Positions 1-9,772 are shown, numbered from the stretch's first letter. The stretch is 41,472 bases of DNA from Actinomyces sp. (GCF_029851875.1 NZ_JARKVC010000004.1:1-41472), one strand, 5' to 3'. The notes: generated by a model not told the origin, from the letters alone. A program made the numbers and translations.

Positions 1-5
1 GATCT

Positions 6-30
6 GGCCGCCACCTGAGAGGTGCCGGCC
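6..30. terminator. Possible imperfect hairpin terminator
   Basis: The arms GGCCG-C-CACCT and AGGTG-C-CGGCC pair around a GAG loop with one C-C mismatch. It lies beyond the stop codon of the small membrane protein gene and could end that minus-strand transcript. There is no clear T-tract. The window begins here, so the neighbouring gene is not visible. Confidence 0.35.
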
Positions 31-87
31 CCACCGCCGTCTTTCGTCGTCGGAAGGAAGGGAGAGCAGGGAAGAACGTCGTGACGG

Positions 88-564
88 CTACCTGGCCGGG
101 GACGACGGCGCAGGCCTGGGCCCGGAGACGATGATCCCGACCAGACCGATCGCGATGAGCCCGCAGGAGGGGAGGGTGATCTCCCAGAAGTAGCCCGTGA
201 GCAGACCCGGGCTGTGCGTGATGGTCCACACCCCGTACAGGTAGGCGAGGCAGCAGGTGCCTGTCACGAGGGACAGGCTGTAGACCGCCCTGCGCAGCAG
301 GGAACGAACCGTTGCCTGCCTGACCATAAGCTGGAGCGGTGGGAGCATCGTCCACGCCGTGACGGCGATGAGGATCCACACCGCAAGGGGCTGCAGCGGT
401 GAGTGGGAGAGGGAGGCGGACAAGGAGTAGCCGGCCGCGAGCACGCACACGACCCAGACCGCTGCGCAGTAGGCGGCCAGCATCCCGTCCTGGCGGCTGA
501 AGGCCGTGTTCGCGCGGCTCCACCGACGGACGTCACTGAAGAATCCAGGGATCGCGAGGTTCAT
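88..564 (-). CDS. Small four-helix membrane protein of unknown function
   Basis: This encodes 158 residues with four hydrophobic segments at about 29-52, 61-80, 93-116 and 131-148, and a short Pro/Ser/Arg tail. I do not recognise a family. The ATG was chosen because GGAGGGAG sits just upstream and because it overlaps the stop codon of a 26-codon upstream ORF (TGATG), which suggests translational coupling. A near-consensus promoter lies at 684-712. The region around residues 126-132 (YFWEITLP) resembles YTFELTHP in the 151-residue membrane protein at 30708-31163, and the spacing of helices is similar, so the two may be distant paralogues. Nothing in the sequence shows a substrate or partner. 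Confidence 0.7.
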   Translation of the reverse strand: MNLAIPGFFSDVRRWSRANTAFSRQDGMLAAYCAAVWVVCVLAAGYSLSASLSHSPLQPLAVWILIAVTAWTMLPPLQLMVRQATVRSLLRRAVYSLSLVTGTCCLAYLYGVWTITHSPGLLTGYFWEITLPSCGLIAIGLVGIIVSGPRPAPSSPAR

Positions 565-644
565 CAGCACTCCCTCCACGTCGTGACCAGCTTCGTGCAG
601 CACCTCGTTGCTGCTCCGTGGCACAAGACTGATATGACGCGCAT
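564..644 (-). CDS. 26-residue Cys-containing leader ORF, coupled to the membrane protein
   Basis: A 26-codon ORF begins MRVISVLC and contains cysteines at positions 8, 15, 16 and 26. AAGGAGG at 654-660 lies nine bases before the ATG, a stronger ribosome site than most in this window. Its TGA overlaps the ATG of the next gene by one base. The mRNA start predicted from the promoter at 684-712 leaves about 30 bases of 5' leader before this ORF. It could be a regulatory leader peptide, for example sensing Cys-tRNA, or simply a coupling ORF. That role is inference. Too short for family assignment. Confidence 0.5.
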   Translation of the reverse strand: MRVISVLCHGAATRCCTKLVTTWREC

Positions 645-683
645 GTCGACCAACCTCCTTGGTGGTACGTGATATGCAACACA

Positions 684-712
684 ATGATAAGGATTGAGGT
701 GGTGAGGTGCAA
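684..712 (-). promoter_or_regulatory. Sigma70-type promoter of the leader ORF/membrane protein
   Basis: On the minus strand TTGCAC (707-712), a 17-base spacer and TATCAT (684-689) form a near-consensus promoter. The stretch TTGCACCTCAC recurs as TTGCGCCTCAC at the promoter before the related membrane protein gene at 31163. Confidence 0.65.
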
Positions 713-735
713 TACAGCTTGGCGTGGTGACGTAC

Positions 736-741
736 TAGTCT
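736..741 (+). promoter_or_regulatory. -10 box for a leaderless tsaD transcript
   Basis: TAGTCT ends seven bases before the GTG start of tsaD, and no ribosome-binding site precedes that GTG. This is the spacing expected if transcription starts at the start codon. Confidence 0.45.
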
Positions 742-748
742 GGCCTCC

Positions 749-1795
749 GTGAGCGAACCTCTGGTCCTGGGAATCGAATCCACCTGCGACGAGACCGGCG
801 TCGCCCTGGTGCGAGGTCGCGAGCTGCTGGGTGACGTCGTGGCCACCTCCATGGACGAGTACGCCCGCTTCGGCGGCATCATCCCCGAGATCGCCTCGCG
901 CGCCCACCTGCAGTCCTTCGTCCCCACGCTGGACGCGGCTCTGGCCAAGGCGGACGTGGACCTGGCTGAGGTCGACGCCATCGCCGTGTGTGCCGGTCCC
1001 GGCCTCATCGGCTCGCTCACGGTGGGGATCTCTGCCGCCAAGGCGCTGGCTGCCTCGCTGGGCAAGCCGATCTATGGTGTCAACCACGTTATCGGTCACC
1101 TGGCTGTCGACGAGCTGGTTGACGGTGCCCTGCCGCAGCGTGTGATCGGCCTCGTCGTCTCCGGCGGGCACTCCAGCATCGTCTCCGTCCGCAACATCGC
1201 CACCGACGTGCGTGAGCTCGGCGGGACCCTGGACGACGCCGCAGGCGAGGCCTTCGACAAGGTGGGCCGCCTGCTCGGCCTGCCCTACCCCGGCGGCCCC
1301 CACGTCGACCGCCTCTCCCAGGAAGGGGACCGCGAGGCGATCCGTTTCCCCCGAGGGCTCGCCGCAGGCAAGGACAAGGAGCGCCACCGCTACGACTTCT
1401 CCTTCTCCGGGCTCAAGACCGCCGTGGCCCGCTACGTGGAGTCCCTGGAGGATGACGACCAGGAGGTGCCCAAGGCGGACGTGTGCGCTGCCTTCTCCGA
1501 GGCGGTCAACGACTCCCTGACCAGCAAGGCCGTGCAGGCCTGTCTGGACGAGGGCGTGGACGCCCTCGTCATCGGCGGCGGGTTCTCCGCCAACTCCCGG
1601 TTGCGCTCGCTGGCAGCCGAGCGCTGTGAGGCGGCCGGCATCACGCTGCGCCTGCCCCCGCTGCGCTACTGCACGGACAACGGCGCCCAGATCGCGGCGC
1701 TGGGCAGCGCGGCCGTGCGCGCAGGCCTCGAGCCCAGCCCGATGGGCTTCGCTCCCGACTCCGGGATGCCCCTGGACACCGTCATCGCCCGCTGA
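749..1795 (+). CDS. tsaD: tRNA N6-adenosine threonylcarbamoyltransferase TsaD
   Basis: TsaD transfers the threonylcarbamoyl group from TC-AMP to A37 of ANN-decoding tRNAs in the cytoplasm, together with TsaB and TsaE. The 348 residues are normal for the family. They open with the ASKHA-fold motif GIESTCDET, continue with [14 protein letters not shown], and carry the metal-binding HVIGH (His113 and His117). [11 protein letters not shown] and CTDNGAQIA are typical of the C-terminal half. The GTG start gives the standard N-terminus and has no ribosome site, consistent with a leaderless mRNA. The usual tsaB/rimI neighbours are not directly upstream; a divergent membrane protein gene is there instead. 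Identification is secure. Confidence 0.97.
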   Translation: MSEPLVLGIESTCDETGVALVRGRELLGDVVATSMDEYARFGGIIPEIASRAHLQSFVPTLDAALAKADVDLAEVDAIAVCAGPGLIGSLTVGISAAKALAASLGKPIYGVNHVIGHLAVDELVDGALPQRVIGLVVSGGHSSIVSVRNIATDVRELGGTLDDAAGEAFDKVGRLLGLPYPGGPHVDRLSQEGDREAIRFPRGLAAGKDKERHRYDFSFSGLKTAVARYVESLEDDDQEVPKADVCAAFSEAVNDSLTSKAVQACLDEGVDALVIGGGFSANSRLRSLAAERCEAAGITLRLPPLRYCTDNGAQIAALGSAAVRAGLEPSPMGFAPDSGMPLDTVIAR

Positions 1796-1817
1796 GCCGG
1801 AGCCGGCGGCAACGGAG

Positions 1818-1850
1818 CCGGCACCAACGGCCTGTGGGCCGGGGTGCCGG
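1818..1850. terminator. Bidirectional hairpin between tsaD and the ligase gene
   Basis: CCGGCACC (1818-1825) pairs with GGTGCCGG (1843-1850), and CGGCC/GGCCG pair inside with a TGTG loop. It lies between two convergent stop codons. Confidence 0.6.
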
Positions 1851-1857
1851 TAGCGCC

Positions 1858-3099
1858 TCAGGCGCTGGCGTAGCGGTGGCGGTGAGAGGCCGGCAGGGTG
1901 GAGGGGCGGACCGTCGAGGCCGTGGAGAGGACCTCGGTCGGGCTCAGGGGCCGGCCTGCCCGCACCTCCGCCTGCATGAGCTTGACGGCAGCCTGGTTGG
2001 CGCCGCCGGCAGCACTGACCGCGGCGAGCTGGCGCTGGTAGGAGGCTCCGGCCTCGAGCGTGGTGCGGGTCGCGGCCAGCTCGCGGGCGCACCCCAGGTC
2101 CTCGGCCACCGGCATGAGCTGGTCGACCATCTGGGCCACGGTGTCGCTGACCAGCTCCTCCTCGCCGTCGGAGCCGGTGATGAGGATGGCGTCCATGCCG
2201 TAGCGTGCTGAGCGCCACTTGTTCTCATCGACGTACCAGTCAGGCATGGCGTCCAGCTCCTCACCCCTGTCCAGCGCGCGGGAGAAGTTCTCCACCAGGC
2301 ACTGGGTCAGCGCGGCGATGCTGGCCAGCTCGGTGAGGTTGGTCGCGGCGTCACAGGCGCGTACCTCGATCGTGCCGAGCCTGGGGGAGGGGCGCACGTC
2401 CCAGCGCACCTCGCTGAACTCCTCGATCACGCCGGTGTGGGTCATGTCCCCGGTGTAGGCCTCCAGGTCCGCCCAGGTATCGAGCTGGTGCGGGGCGCCG
2501 GCGGTCGGCAGCTGCTGGAACATCATCGCCCGGTTGTCCGCGTACCCGGTGTCCTCCCCCGCCCAGAAGGGCGAGGAGGCGCTCAGGCACTGCAGGTGCG
2601 CGGTGCGTGTGAGCAGCGCCTTGAGGATGGGCAGGGCCTTGTCCCGGTCCTCCAGGCCCACGTGGACGTGGGTGCCGAAGATGAGCATCTGGTGGCCCCA
2701 CAGGCGGGTGCGGTCCACGAGGCGGGAGTAGCGCTCGGCGTCGGTGACCCGCTGGACCAGGGGGTCGGCGAAGGGGTGGGTGCCGGCGCTGACCAGGTCC
2801 ACGCGCAGCGGGTCGACCACGGGCAGCAGGCGGTCGTAGGCGAAGGCGATGTCCTCCACGCACTGGGCGACGCTCTGGCGGGCTCCCGAGACCAGCTCGA
2901 TGGTGTTGAGCATCATCTCGCCGTGGATGTTCGGGTCCTGGCCCACGGCGCCGAGGATCTCGGCGGCGCACTGGCGCAGGTCGAGGCTGTCACGGTCCAG
3001 CAGCTGAAGCTCCCACTCAATACCGACGCTGGAACGCGGTGAGGAGGCAAAAGGCAGCTCCTGGCGGTGGTGGTGTCGGAAGCGTGGTGCCGTGGTCAT
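1858..3099 (-). CDS. YbdK/GCS2-type carboxylate-amine ligase (putative glutamate-cysteine ligase 2)
   Basis: The 413-residue protein belongs to the GCS2 family, ATP-dependent enzymes that join a carboxylate to an amine; E. coli YbdK has weak glutamate-cysteine ligase activity. Supporting motifs are VGIEWELQLLD near residue 26, the metal/ATP motif GTHVHVGLED near residue 142, and the family segment RWDVRPSPRLGTIEVRACDA near 234. The true substrate in actinobacteria is often unknown, so a role in thiol synthesis is not proven. The ATG has GAAGGG upstream. The gene converges on tsaD and follows the methyltransferase gene in the same direction after an 85-base gap, so they might share a transcript. 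Confidence 0.88.
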   Translation of the reverse strand: MTTAPRFRHHHRQELPFASSPRSSVGIEWELQLLDRDSLDLRQCAAEILGAVGQDPNIHGEMMLNTIELVSGARQSVAQCVEDIAFAYDRLLPVVDPLRVDLVSAGTHPFADPLVQRVTDAERYSRLVDRTRLWGHQMLIFGTHVHVGLEDRDKALPILKALLTRTAHLQCLSASSPFWAGEDTGYADNRAMMFQQLPTAGAPHQLDTWADLEAYTGDMTHTGVIEEFSEVRWDVRPSPRLGTIEVRACDAATNLTELASIAALTQCLVENFSRALDRGEELDAMPDWYVDENKWRSARYGMDAILITGSDGEEELVSDTVAQMVDQLMPVAEDLGCARELAATRTTLEAGASYQRQLAAVSAAGGANQAAVKLMQAEVRAGRPLSPTEVLSTASTVRPSTLPASHRHRYASA

Positions 3100-3184
3100 G
3101 GTGCGCCCTTCGTCAGGGAGGGAGTCAGAAGAAGTCCGATCCGTCTGTGCGGGACCGGGCCTGTCCAGGCCGTCCGTGGTCAGT

Positions 3185-4513
3185 CTAGGCCTGCGCTGGT
3201 CCGTCCTGCTCCAGCTGCTCGACCACCAGGACGACCCCCTTGGGGCCCGAGCCCTTGGCGCGGCTGCGCGCCGGCCCGCCGCCTAAGCGGGTCAGGACCC
3301 AGGTCTCGCCGTGGGGCCCCTTGGGGTGCAGCGAGGCGCGCAGGGCGTCGGGGGAGACCTCGACGCCACGGCGGTGGATCTCGAGGCGTCCAATCTCGTT
3401 GGCGCGCACGCGTGCCTTGAGGGCCTTGAGGTGCAGGGGCAGGACCTCGCGGATGCGCCAGCTGCGCAGGAAGGGCCGCAGCCCGGCGGGAGGCGGGGTG
3501 GAGCCGGTGAGGTAGGCGATGCGTGGGGCGAGGGGACGCGCCCCCAGCTGCTCGGCGAGGAAGGCGACCAGTCCTGCCCGGATGGCTGCGCCGTCGGGCT
3601 CGTGCAGCAGGGGCGCCAGGTCCTGGGGGCCGGCGACGGCGTCGAGCTGGACGGGTGCGGCCGAGGGGTCGCAGCAGGCGGGGTCCGTCAGGACGTGGGC
3701 GGTGTGGCTGCCAGGGCGGCCCGGGTCCGGGCTGAGCACGAGGGCGGAGCGGCCCGGGCCCTCAGCGGCCAGGGGGCCGCACCAGATCCCTGCCTCGACC
3801 ACCTCTGCGCCCACGCTGACCCACTGCACGTGGGAGTCGGCAGGCAGGGCCGCGTGCTCGATACCGGGAGCGACCTTGACTCCCAGGGCACCCACCTGGT
3901 GACGCAGCGCGAGGACCTGGCTGAGCCGAGGCGACCACTGCTCGGGGTCGGTCAGACGCCGGCCACCGGAGCGCCTGGCGGGGTCGGCGAAGACGGCGTC
4001 GACGCCGTGAGCGGCCAGGTCCACCTCCAGCGCGTCTGCGCACAGGACCTCGGCGTGGGGGAAGGGCATGAGGTTGACGGTGGCCAGCGCCGCCGTCGCC
4101 TCGTCCCGCTCGACGGCGAGGACAGGCAGGTCCAGGCCGGCCAGGGCGACGGCGTCCCCGCCGATGCCGCAGCCCAGGTCCGCCACGCGACGCACCCCTG
4201 CCGCGGCGTAACGGGCGGCGTGGTGGGCGGAGACGGCGAGGCGCGTGGCCTGCTCCAGGCCGTCAGGCGTGAAGAGCATCTGGGAGGCGAAGGGACCGAA
4301 CTTCACGGCTGCGCGCTCGCGCAGGCGCTGCTGGGTCAGCGCCGCCGAGACCAGCTGCGGGCTGTGGCCGGCGGCGCGCAGCTCCTCGCCCAGGCGCAGG
4401 GCGGAGCCGGGGTCGTAGGGCGGCAAGGAGGAGAGCAGCTGCCAGCCCTGTGGGGTGAGCAGCGGGGCGAGCGAGGCGGCGTCGGGGGCACAGGAGTCAG
4501 AGGAAGGAGCCAT
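3185..4513 (-). CDS. SAM-dependent methyltransferase with THUMP-like C-terminus
   Basis: About 442 residues. A Rossmann-type methyltransferase core is shown by the SAM-binding motif VADLGCGIGGDAVAL near residue 115, the acidic motif AVERDE, and VFADPARRSGGRR where class I enzymes have their DPP(R/Y)-like catalytic loop. The C-terminal third matches the THUMP-like module of actinobacterial proteins of this type. The DPAR loop suggests an RNA base target, but the substrate is not known. The start is uncertain: GTG at 4519 or ATG at 4513. I prefer the ATG because AATCAT lies seven bases before it and no ribosome site is visible. It is divergent from groES. Confidence 0.85.
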   Translation of the reverse strand: MAPSSDSCAPDAASLAPLLTPQGWQLLSSLPPYDPGSALRLGEELRAAGHSPQLVSAALTQQRLRERAAVKFGPFASQMLFTPDGLEQATRLAVSAHHAARYAAAGVRRVADLGCGIGGDAVALAGLDLPVLAVERDEATAALATVNLMPFPHAEVLCADALEVDLAAHGVDAVFADPARRSGGRRLTDPEQWSPRLSQVLALRHQVGALGVKVAPGIEHAALPADSHVQWVSVGAEVVEAGIWCGPLAAEGPGRSALVLSPDPGRPGSHTAHVLTDPACCDPSAAPVQLDAVAGPQDLAPLLHEPDGAAIRAGLVAFLAEQLGARPLAPRIAYLTGSTPPPAGLRPFLRSWRIREVLPLHLKALKARVRANEIGRLEIHRRGVEVSPDALRASLHPKGPHGETWVLTRLGGGPARSRAKGSGPKGVVLVVEQLEQDGPAQA

Positions 4514-4556
4514 CGTCACGATGATTGCACGCCGATGGCGAACCAGGGCCCTCGTT

Positions 4557-4583
4557 CTGGCACTCGCGTTGACTGAGTGCTAA
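4557..4583 (+). promoter_or_regulatory. CIRCE element (HrcA operator) before groES
   Basis: CTGGCACTC, nine spacer bases and GAGTGCTAA form the classic CIRCE inverted repeat; the right arm is exact and the left differs at two outer bases. HrcA represses chaperonin genes through this site. It overlaps the -35 box of the groES promoter. Confidence 0.92.
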
Positions 4584-4598
4584 TACCGCGCGTAGATT
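4569..4598 (+). promoter_or_regulatory. groES promoter
   Basis: TTGACT (4569-4574), 18 bases and TAGATT (4593-4598). The -35 box lies within the CIRCE element, so HrcA binding would block polymerase. The predicted 5' leader is about 140 bases long. Confidence 0.7.
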
Positions 4599-4742
4599 CT
4601 CCCCTGGACGCGGGGCCGGTGAAGGCTCCGCGGCACGCGCCCTCGGCGCTGACGGACCGACCCCCGCGACGGCGGACCGGCAAGTCAGGACGCGGACCAC
4701 AACACCATCCGTACGCTGAACAAGCGAGAAGGGGAGGACACC

Positions 4743-5039
4743 ATGTCGATCTCCATCAAGCCGCTCGAGGACCGCATCGTCGTCCAGACGCTGGAGGCCG
4801 AGCAGACCACCGCCTCCGGCCTGGTCATCCCGGACACGGCCAAGGAGAAGCCGCAGGAGGGCAAGGTCGTGGCCGTGGGCCCGGGCCGTGTCGACGACTC
4901 CGGCAAGCGCATTCCGGTGGACGTCGCCGAGGGCGACGTCGTCATCTACTCCAAGTACGGCGGCACCGAGGTCAAGTACGCCGGCGAGGACTACCTCATC
5001 CTCTCGGCGCGCGACGTGCTCGCCGTCGTCACCAAGTGA
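4743..5039 (+). CDS. groES: Co-chaperonin GroES (Hsp10)
   Basis: GroES caps the GroEL chamber during ATP-driven folding in the cytosol. The 98 residues match the family length, beginning [12 protein letters not shown], with the mobile loop around [15 protein letters not shown] (residues 18-32), followed by [10 protein letters not shown] and [16 protein letters not shown]. The ATG follows GGGGAGGACACC. A CIRCE site and promoter precede it. groEL does not follow: a strong hairpin ends the transcript and the next gene is whiB on the other strand, so groES is a single-gene unit here and groEL must be elsewhere. Confidence 0.98.
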   Translation: MSISIKPLEDRIVVQTLEAEQTTASGLVIPDTAKEKPQEGKVVAVGPGRVDDSGKRIPVDVAEGDVVIYSKYGGTEVKYAGEDYLILSARDVLAVVTK

Positions 5040-5069
5040 CGTCATACTGACCGCCCTGGTGCGGTCACA

Positions 5070-5103
5070 GGTGGGGGAAGGAGCTTCGGTTCCTTCCCCC
5101 ACC
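5070..5103. terminator. Strong hairpin between groES and whiB
   Basis: A perfect 13-bp stem (5070-5082 with 5091-5103) is capped by a C-TTCG-G tetraloop. It lies between convergent genes and can serve both directions. Confidence 0.85.
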
Positions 5104-5190
5104 GTCGTGTCTGGGACGTGTCTGGGAGGTGCCCGGCGCCCTCGCCCCGCCGAGCGCCTGGTGCCGTCACTCGCCCCTTGGGCAGGGGCG

Positions 5191-5475
5191 TCACGGCAGC
5201 CTGCGCCCGGCCAGGACCTGTCTGCGCTCCTCCTCGGTCATCCCGCCCCACACGCCGTAGGGCTCGTGCGTGGCCAGGGCGTGCTCGCGGCAGCGCGCAA
5301 GGACCGGACAGGTGCGGCACACGGCCTTGGCGCCGTCGTCACGCCGACGGCGTGAGCGTCCCCGCTCTCCGTCAGGGTGGAAGAACTGCGCGGAGTCCAT
5401 CCCGAGGCAGGCGCCCTGGTACTGCCACTCCCACAAAGCGGTCACGGGACCAGGCTGCCGCGACCGCTCAGGCAT
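5191..5475 (-). CDS. WhiB-family Fe-S transcription regulator (WhiB2/WhmD-like)
   Basis: A 94-residue member of the actinobacteria-specific WhiB family. Cysteines 23, 53, 56 and 62 (C-X29-C-X2-C-X5-C) would bind a [4Fe-4S] cluster, and GVWGGMTEEER (residues 74-84) is the family turn followed by a basic tail. WhiB proteins bind the main sigma factor and adjust transcription in response to redox state or development. The short N-terminus and the segment WQYQGACLGMDSAQFFHPDGE fit the WhiB2 subgroup, linked to septation, but subgroup assignment needs a tree. The ATG follows GAGAAGGGA. It is divergent from guaB across 225 bases that contain no other gene. Confidence 0.93.
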   Translation of the reverse strand: MPERSRQPGPVTALWEWQYQGACLGMDSAQFFHPDGERGRSRRRRDDGAKAVCRTCPVLARCREHALATHEPYGVWGGMTEEERRQVLAGRRLP

Positions 5476-5541
5476 GAATGAGTCCCTTCTCAGTGACGAC
5501 GGCGGACCCTGCCGGCACACCTGTGTCATAGAATACATTAG

Positions 5542-7221
<1,680 letters not shown>

Positions 7222-7261
7222 GGCCGCGGTCCTCGGGGCCTGGCGCAGACCCCGCCCGGGA

Positions 7262-7303
7262 CAGGCCCGGCACCGGCACCACCTGGTGCAGGTGCCGGGC
7301 CTG
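7262..7303. terminator. Bidirectional hairpin after guaB
   Basis: A perfect 13-bp stem (7262-7274 with 7291-7303) encloses a further GCACC/GGTGC stem with an ACCT loop. It lies between the convergent guaB and exonuclease genes. Confidence 0.8.
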
Positions 7304-7315
7304 CGCCTTGGGCAT

Positions 7316-8059
7316 TCAGGAACCGGAGGCCAGGGGCCAGGAGGGGTCGACGTCAGCCGGACGGCCCTGCCGCCGCAGCCAGTCGTTGAAGGACTGCGCC
7401 CACGCCCGGTGGCTGGAGGCCTGGAAGGACTGCAGCTCGCCCAGGCTCATCTGGGCGAGATCGGGATAGGCGCGGGCCAGGGCCTCCAGGACGTCGAGGG
7501 TGGCAGCGACGTCGACCTCGGCGGTGTGGAGAGCCTCATCGACCTGGACGCCATAGACCTGGCAGACGGCGTCCAGACGACGCTTGCCCTTGCGCCACCG
7601 GTCCACAGCCCGGTCCAGCACCAGGGGGTCCAGGACGGGGGCGAGGGGGCCACCCAGGCGCTCGCGCAGGGTGGGGAGTCCGTGGCGCGCCAGCTCGTGC
7701 TCCATGAGCGTGAGGTCGAAGGAGGAGTTGAAGGCCACGACCGGAGTTCCCGCCCCCATGGCGTGAGCCAGGTGCTGGGCCACCTCCTCCAGGACCTGCG
7801 GGGCCGGGCGTCCCTCAGCCTGGGCCCTGCCGGTGGAGATGCCGTGGACAGCGCTGGCGCCGGGCGGGATCGGCACCCCGGGATCAGCCAGCCAGGTCAG
7901 GACCTCCTGACTCCGTGTGCCCCCGAGGCGGCGTGGGCCGCGCAGGACCAGGGCGGCGGTGACCAGGCGGTCCCGGCTCGGGTCCACGCCGGTGGTCTCG
8001 GTGTCGAAGCCCAGGAAGGGGCCCTCGGTCCAGCTCGGGGCGGTGTGCTGCTCGCTCAT
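7316..8059 (-). CDS. DnaQ-like DEDDh 3'-5' exonuclease
   Basis: A 247-residue exonuclease of the family that includes the DNA polymerase III epsilon subunit. The DEDDh residues are visible: FDTETTG near residue 20 (motif I), NSSFDLTLMEHE near 117 (motif II), and LHTAEVDVAATLDVL near 177 with the His-X4-Asp of motif III. No GIY-YIG or helicase domain is attached. It may act in proofreading, repair or RNA turnover; the sequence does not decide. The ATG was preferred over an upstream start because it gives the usual N-terminus, and CACACT lies seven bases before it. The gene is divergent from guaB3 across 80 bases. Confidence 0.88.
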   Translation of the reverse strand: MSEQHTAPSWTEGPFLGFDTETTGVDPSRDRLVTAALVLRGPRRLGGTRSQEVLTWLADPGVPIPPGASAVHGISTGRAQAEGRPAPQVLEEVAQHLAHAMGAGTPVVAFNSSFDLTLMEHELARHGLPTLRERLGGPLAPVLDPLVLDRAVDRWRKGKRRLDAVCQVYGVQVDEALHTAEVDVAATLDVLEALARAYPDLAQMSLGELQSFQASSHRAWAQSFNDWLRRQGRPADVDPSWPLASGS

Positions 8060-8139
8060 GACCACGAGTGTGCCACCGGGGCCTGACACGAACGCGGTCC
8101 CCGGGGCGGCCGCCGCCCAGGGTGGCCTACCATCCGTCT

Positions 8140-9264
8140 ATGAGCGCAGAGGTCGAGATCGGGCGTTCCAAGCGCGCCCGCCAGGCATACTCCTTCGACG
8201 ACATCGCCCTCGTCCCGGCGCGGCGGACCCGGGACACCCGAGACGTGCGCGTGGGGTGGCAGGTCGACGCCTACCACGTGGACATGCCGGTCATGGCCGC
8301 ACCCATGGACTCGGTGATGAGCCCGGACACCGCGATCATGGTGGGACGCCTGGGAGGCGTCGGCGTGCTCGACCTGGAAGGGCTGTGGACCCGTTACGAG
8401 GACCCGGAACCGGCTCTGGCACGTATCCGCCAGGCCACACCGGAGCAGGCCACCGGCGTCCTCCAGGAGGTCTACCGGGCACCGGTGCGCCCCGAGCTCA
8501 TTCGCGAGCGCCTGGCGCACGTCCGCCAGGCCGGCGTGGTCGTGGCCGGCCGGCTCAGCCCCGCCCAGACCCTGCGGCACTGGCGCACCGTCGTCGAGGC
8601 TGGCGTGGACCTGTTCGTCATCCGCGGCTCGGTGGTCTCGGCCGAGCACGTGTCAGGCAACGCCGAGCCCCTCAACCTCAAGCGCTTCATCTACGAGCTC
8701 GACGTGCCGGTCGTCGTCGGAGGGGTGACCACCTACACCGCGGCGCTCCACCTCATGCGCACCGGTGCGGCGGCTGTCCTGGTGGGCCAGGGCGGCGGTG
8801 CCTCCTCCTCGATCCGCCAGGTCCTGGGCCTGCACATGCCCATGGCGACGGCGGTGGCCGACGTCGCAGCGGCGCGGCGCGACTACCTCGACGAGTCCGG
8901 GGGACGCTACGTCCACGTCATCGCCGACGGCTCGGTGGGCAACTCCGGAGACGTGGTCAAGGCCATCGCCTGCGGCGCGGACGCCGTCATGCTCGGTGCC
9001 GCGCTGGCGCGCGCCCAGGAGGCTCCGGGCGGTGGGTACCACTGGGGCGCGGAGGCGCGCCACGACGCCCTGCCTCGCGGCTACCGCTCCTACGTGGGCA
9101 CCGTGGGCACGATGGAGGAGATCCTGTGCGGGCCCTCGGACCGGGCGGACGGCACGCTCAACATCGTCGGAGCGCTGCGCCGGACCCTGGCCACCACGGG
9201 CTATGCCGACGTCAAGGAGCTCCAGCGCGTGGAGGTCGTCCTGGCTCCCTACGACCCGAGCTGA
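8140..9264 (+). CDS. guaB3: GuaB3-family IMP dehydrogenase-related protein
   Basis: A 374-residue barrel of the GuaB3 family, which lacks the CBS domains of GuaB. It opens with YSFDDIALVPARRTRDTRDV and the phosphate/NAD region MAAPMDSVMSP; IADGSVGNSGDVVKAIACGADAVMLG is family-typical, as is YHWGAEARHDALPRG. The loop that holds the nucleophilic Cys in IMP dehydrogenases reads GGGASSSIRQVLG, with Ser and no Cys, so activity by the normal thioimidate mechanism is doubtful. I believe other actinobacterial GuaB3 proteins also lack this Cys. TACCAT six bases before the ATG suggests a leaderless mRNA. The reaction in the cell is not established. Confidence 0.9.
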   Translation: MSAEVEIGRSKRARQAYSFDDIALVPARRTRDTRDVRVGWQVDAYHVDMPVMAAPMDSVMSPDTAIMVGRLGGVGVLDLEGLWTRYEDPEPALARIRQATPEQATGVLQEVYRAPVRPELIRERLAHVRQAGVVVAGRLSPAQTLRHWRTVVEAGVDLFVIRGSVVSAEHVSGNAEPLNLKRFIYELDVPVVVGGVTTYTAALHLMRTGAAAVLVGQGGGASSSIRQVLGLHMPMATAVADVAAARRDYLDESGGRYVHVIADGSVGNSGDVVKAIACGADAVMLGAALARAQEAPGGGYHWGAEARHDALPRGYRSYVGTVGTMEEILCGPSDRADGTLNIVGALRRTLATTGYADVKELQRVEVVLAPYDPS

Positions 9265-9445
9265 GCGCTGCGCCCCTCTCCCTGGCGGCGGTGTGGGCGT
9301 CCTGACGCGTCTGAGAGCGCCCAATCGCTGCCATGCAGCAGGTGAGTCGGGTAGTGTCGTGGTCAACGTCAGCGTCCCCGCTGATGACCGCAGTTGCTGT
9401 CGGGACCGCCCCAGCAGGTCCCCGACCGTTCAGAAGGAGTCACCT

Positions 9446-9712
9446 ATGGCACAGGTTACTGCCACCATCGCCTCCAAGGTCGGGCTGCACGCCCGTCCCG
9501 CCGCCACCTTCGTCAAGGCCGTCGCCGACTCCGGTGTCAAGGTCACCATCGCCAAGGAGGGTGGCGCTCCCGTGGACGCCGCCTCCATCCTCGGCGTGAT
9601 GACGCTGGGCGCCGCCCACGGCGACGTGGTTGTCCTGGAGTCCTCCGACGCTGACGCCGACAAGGCGCTGGCCGACCTCAAGGCCCTCCTGGAGACCGAC
9701 CTGGACGCCTGA
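9446..9712 (+). CDS. ptsH: Phosphocarrier protein HPr
   Basis: HPr carries phosphate from Enzyme I to the sugar-specific EIIA components of the phosphotransferase system in the cytosol. The 88 residues are standard: the phosphorylated His15 lies in VGLHARPAA, and Ser47 in AASILGVMTLG is at the position of the regulatory serine of Firmicutes HPr. AGAAGGAGT precedes the ATG. It stands alone: no ptsI or EII gene is adjacent, and a 17-bp hairpin follows at once. Its presence shows that the organism has a PTS as well as the ABC importers in this window. Confidence 0.97.
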   Translation: MAQVTATIASKVGLHARPAATFVKAVADSGVKVTIAKEGGAPVDAASILGVMTLGAAHGDVVVLESSDADADKALADLKALLETDLDA

Positions 9713-9734
9713 TCCCGCCCAGCCTGTCTTGTCA

Positions 9735-9772
9735 TGCAGGGGGCGTTCCCGTTCACGGGAACGCCCCCTGCA
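9735..9772. terminator. Strong hairpin after ptsH
   Basis: A perfect 17-bp stem (9735-9751 with 9756-9772) closes on a TTCA loop. It lies between convergent ptsH and the GRP transporter gene. Confidence 0.85.

Noticed and set aside
533-2218. 561-codon open frame on the minus strand, antisense to tsaD
   Set aside because: No domain is visible and it lies opposite a well-supported tsaD and the ligase gene end.
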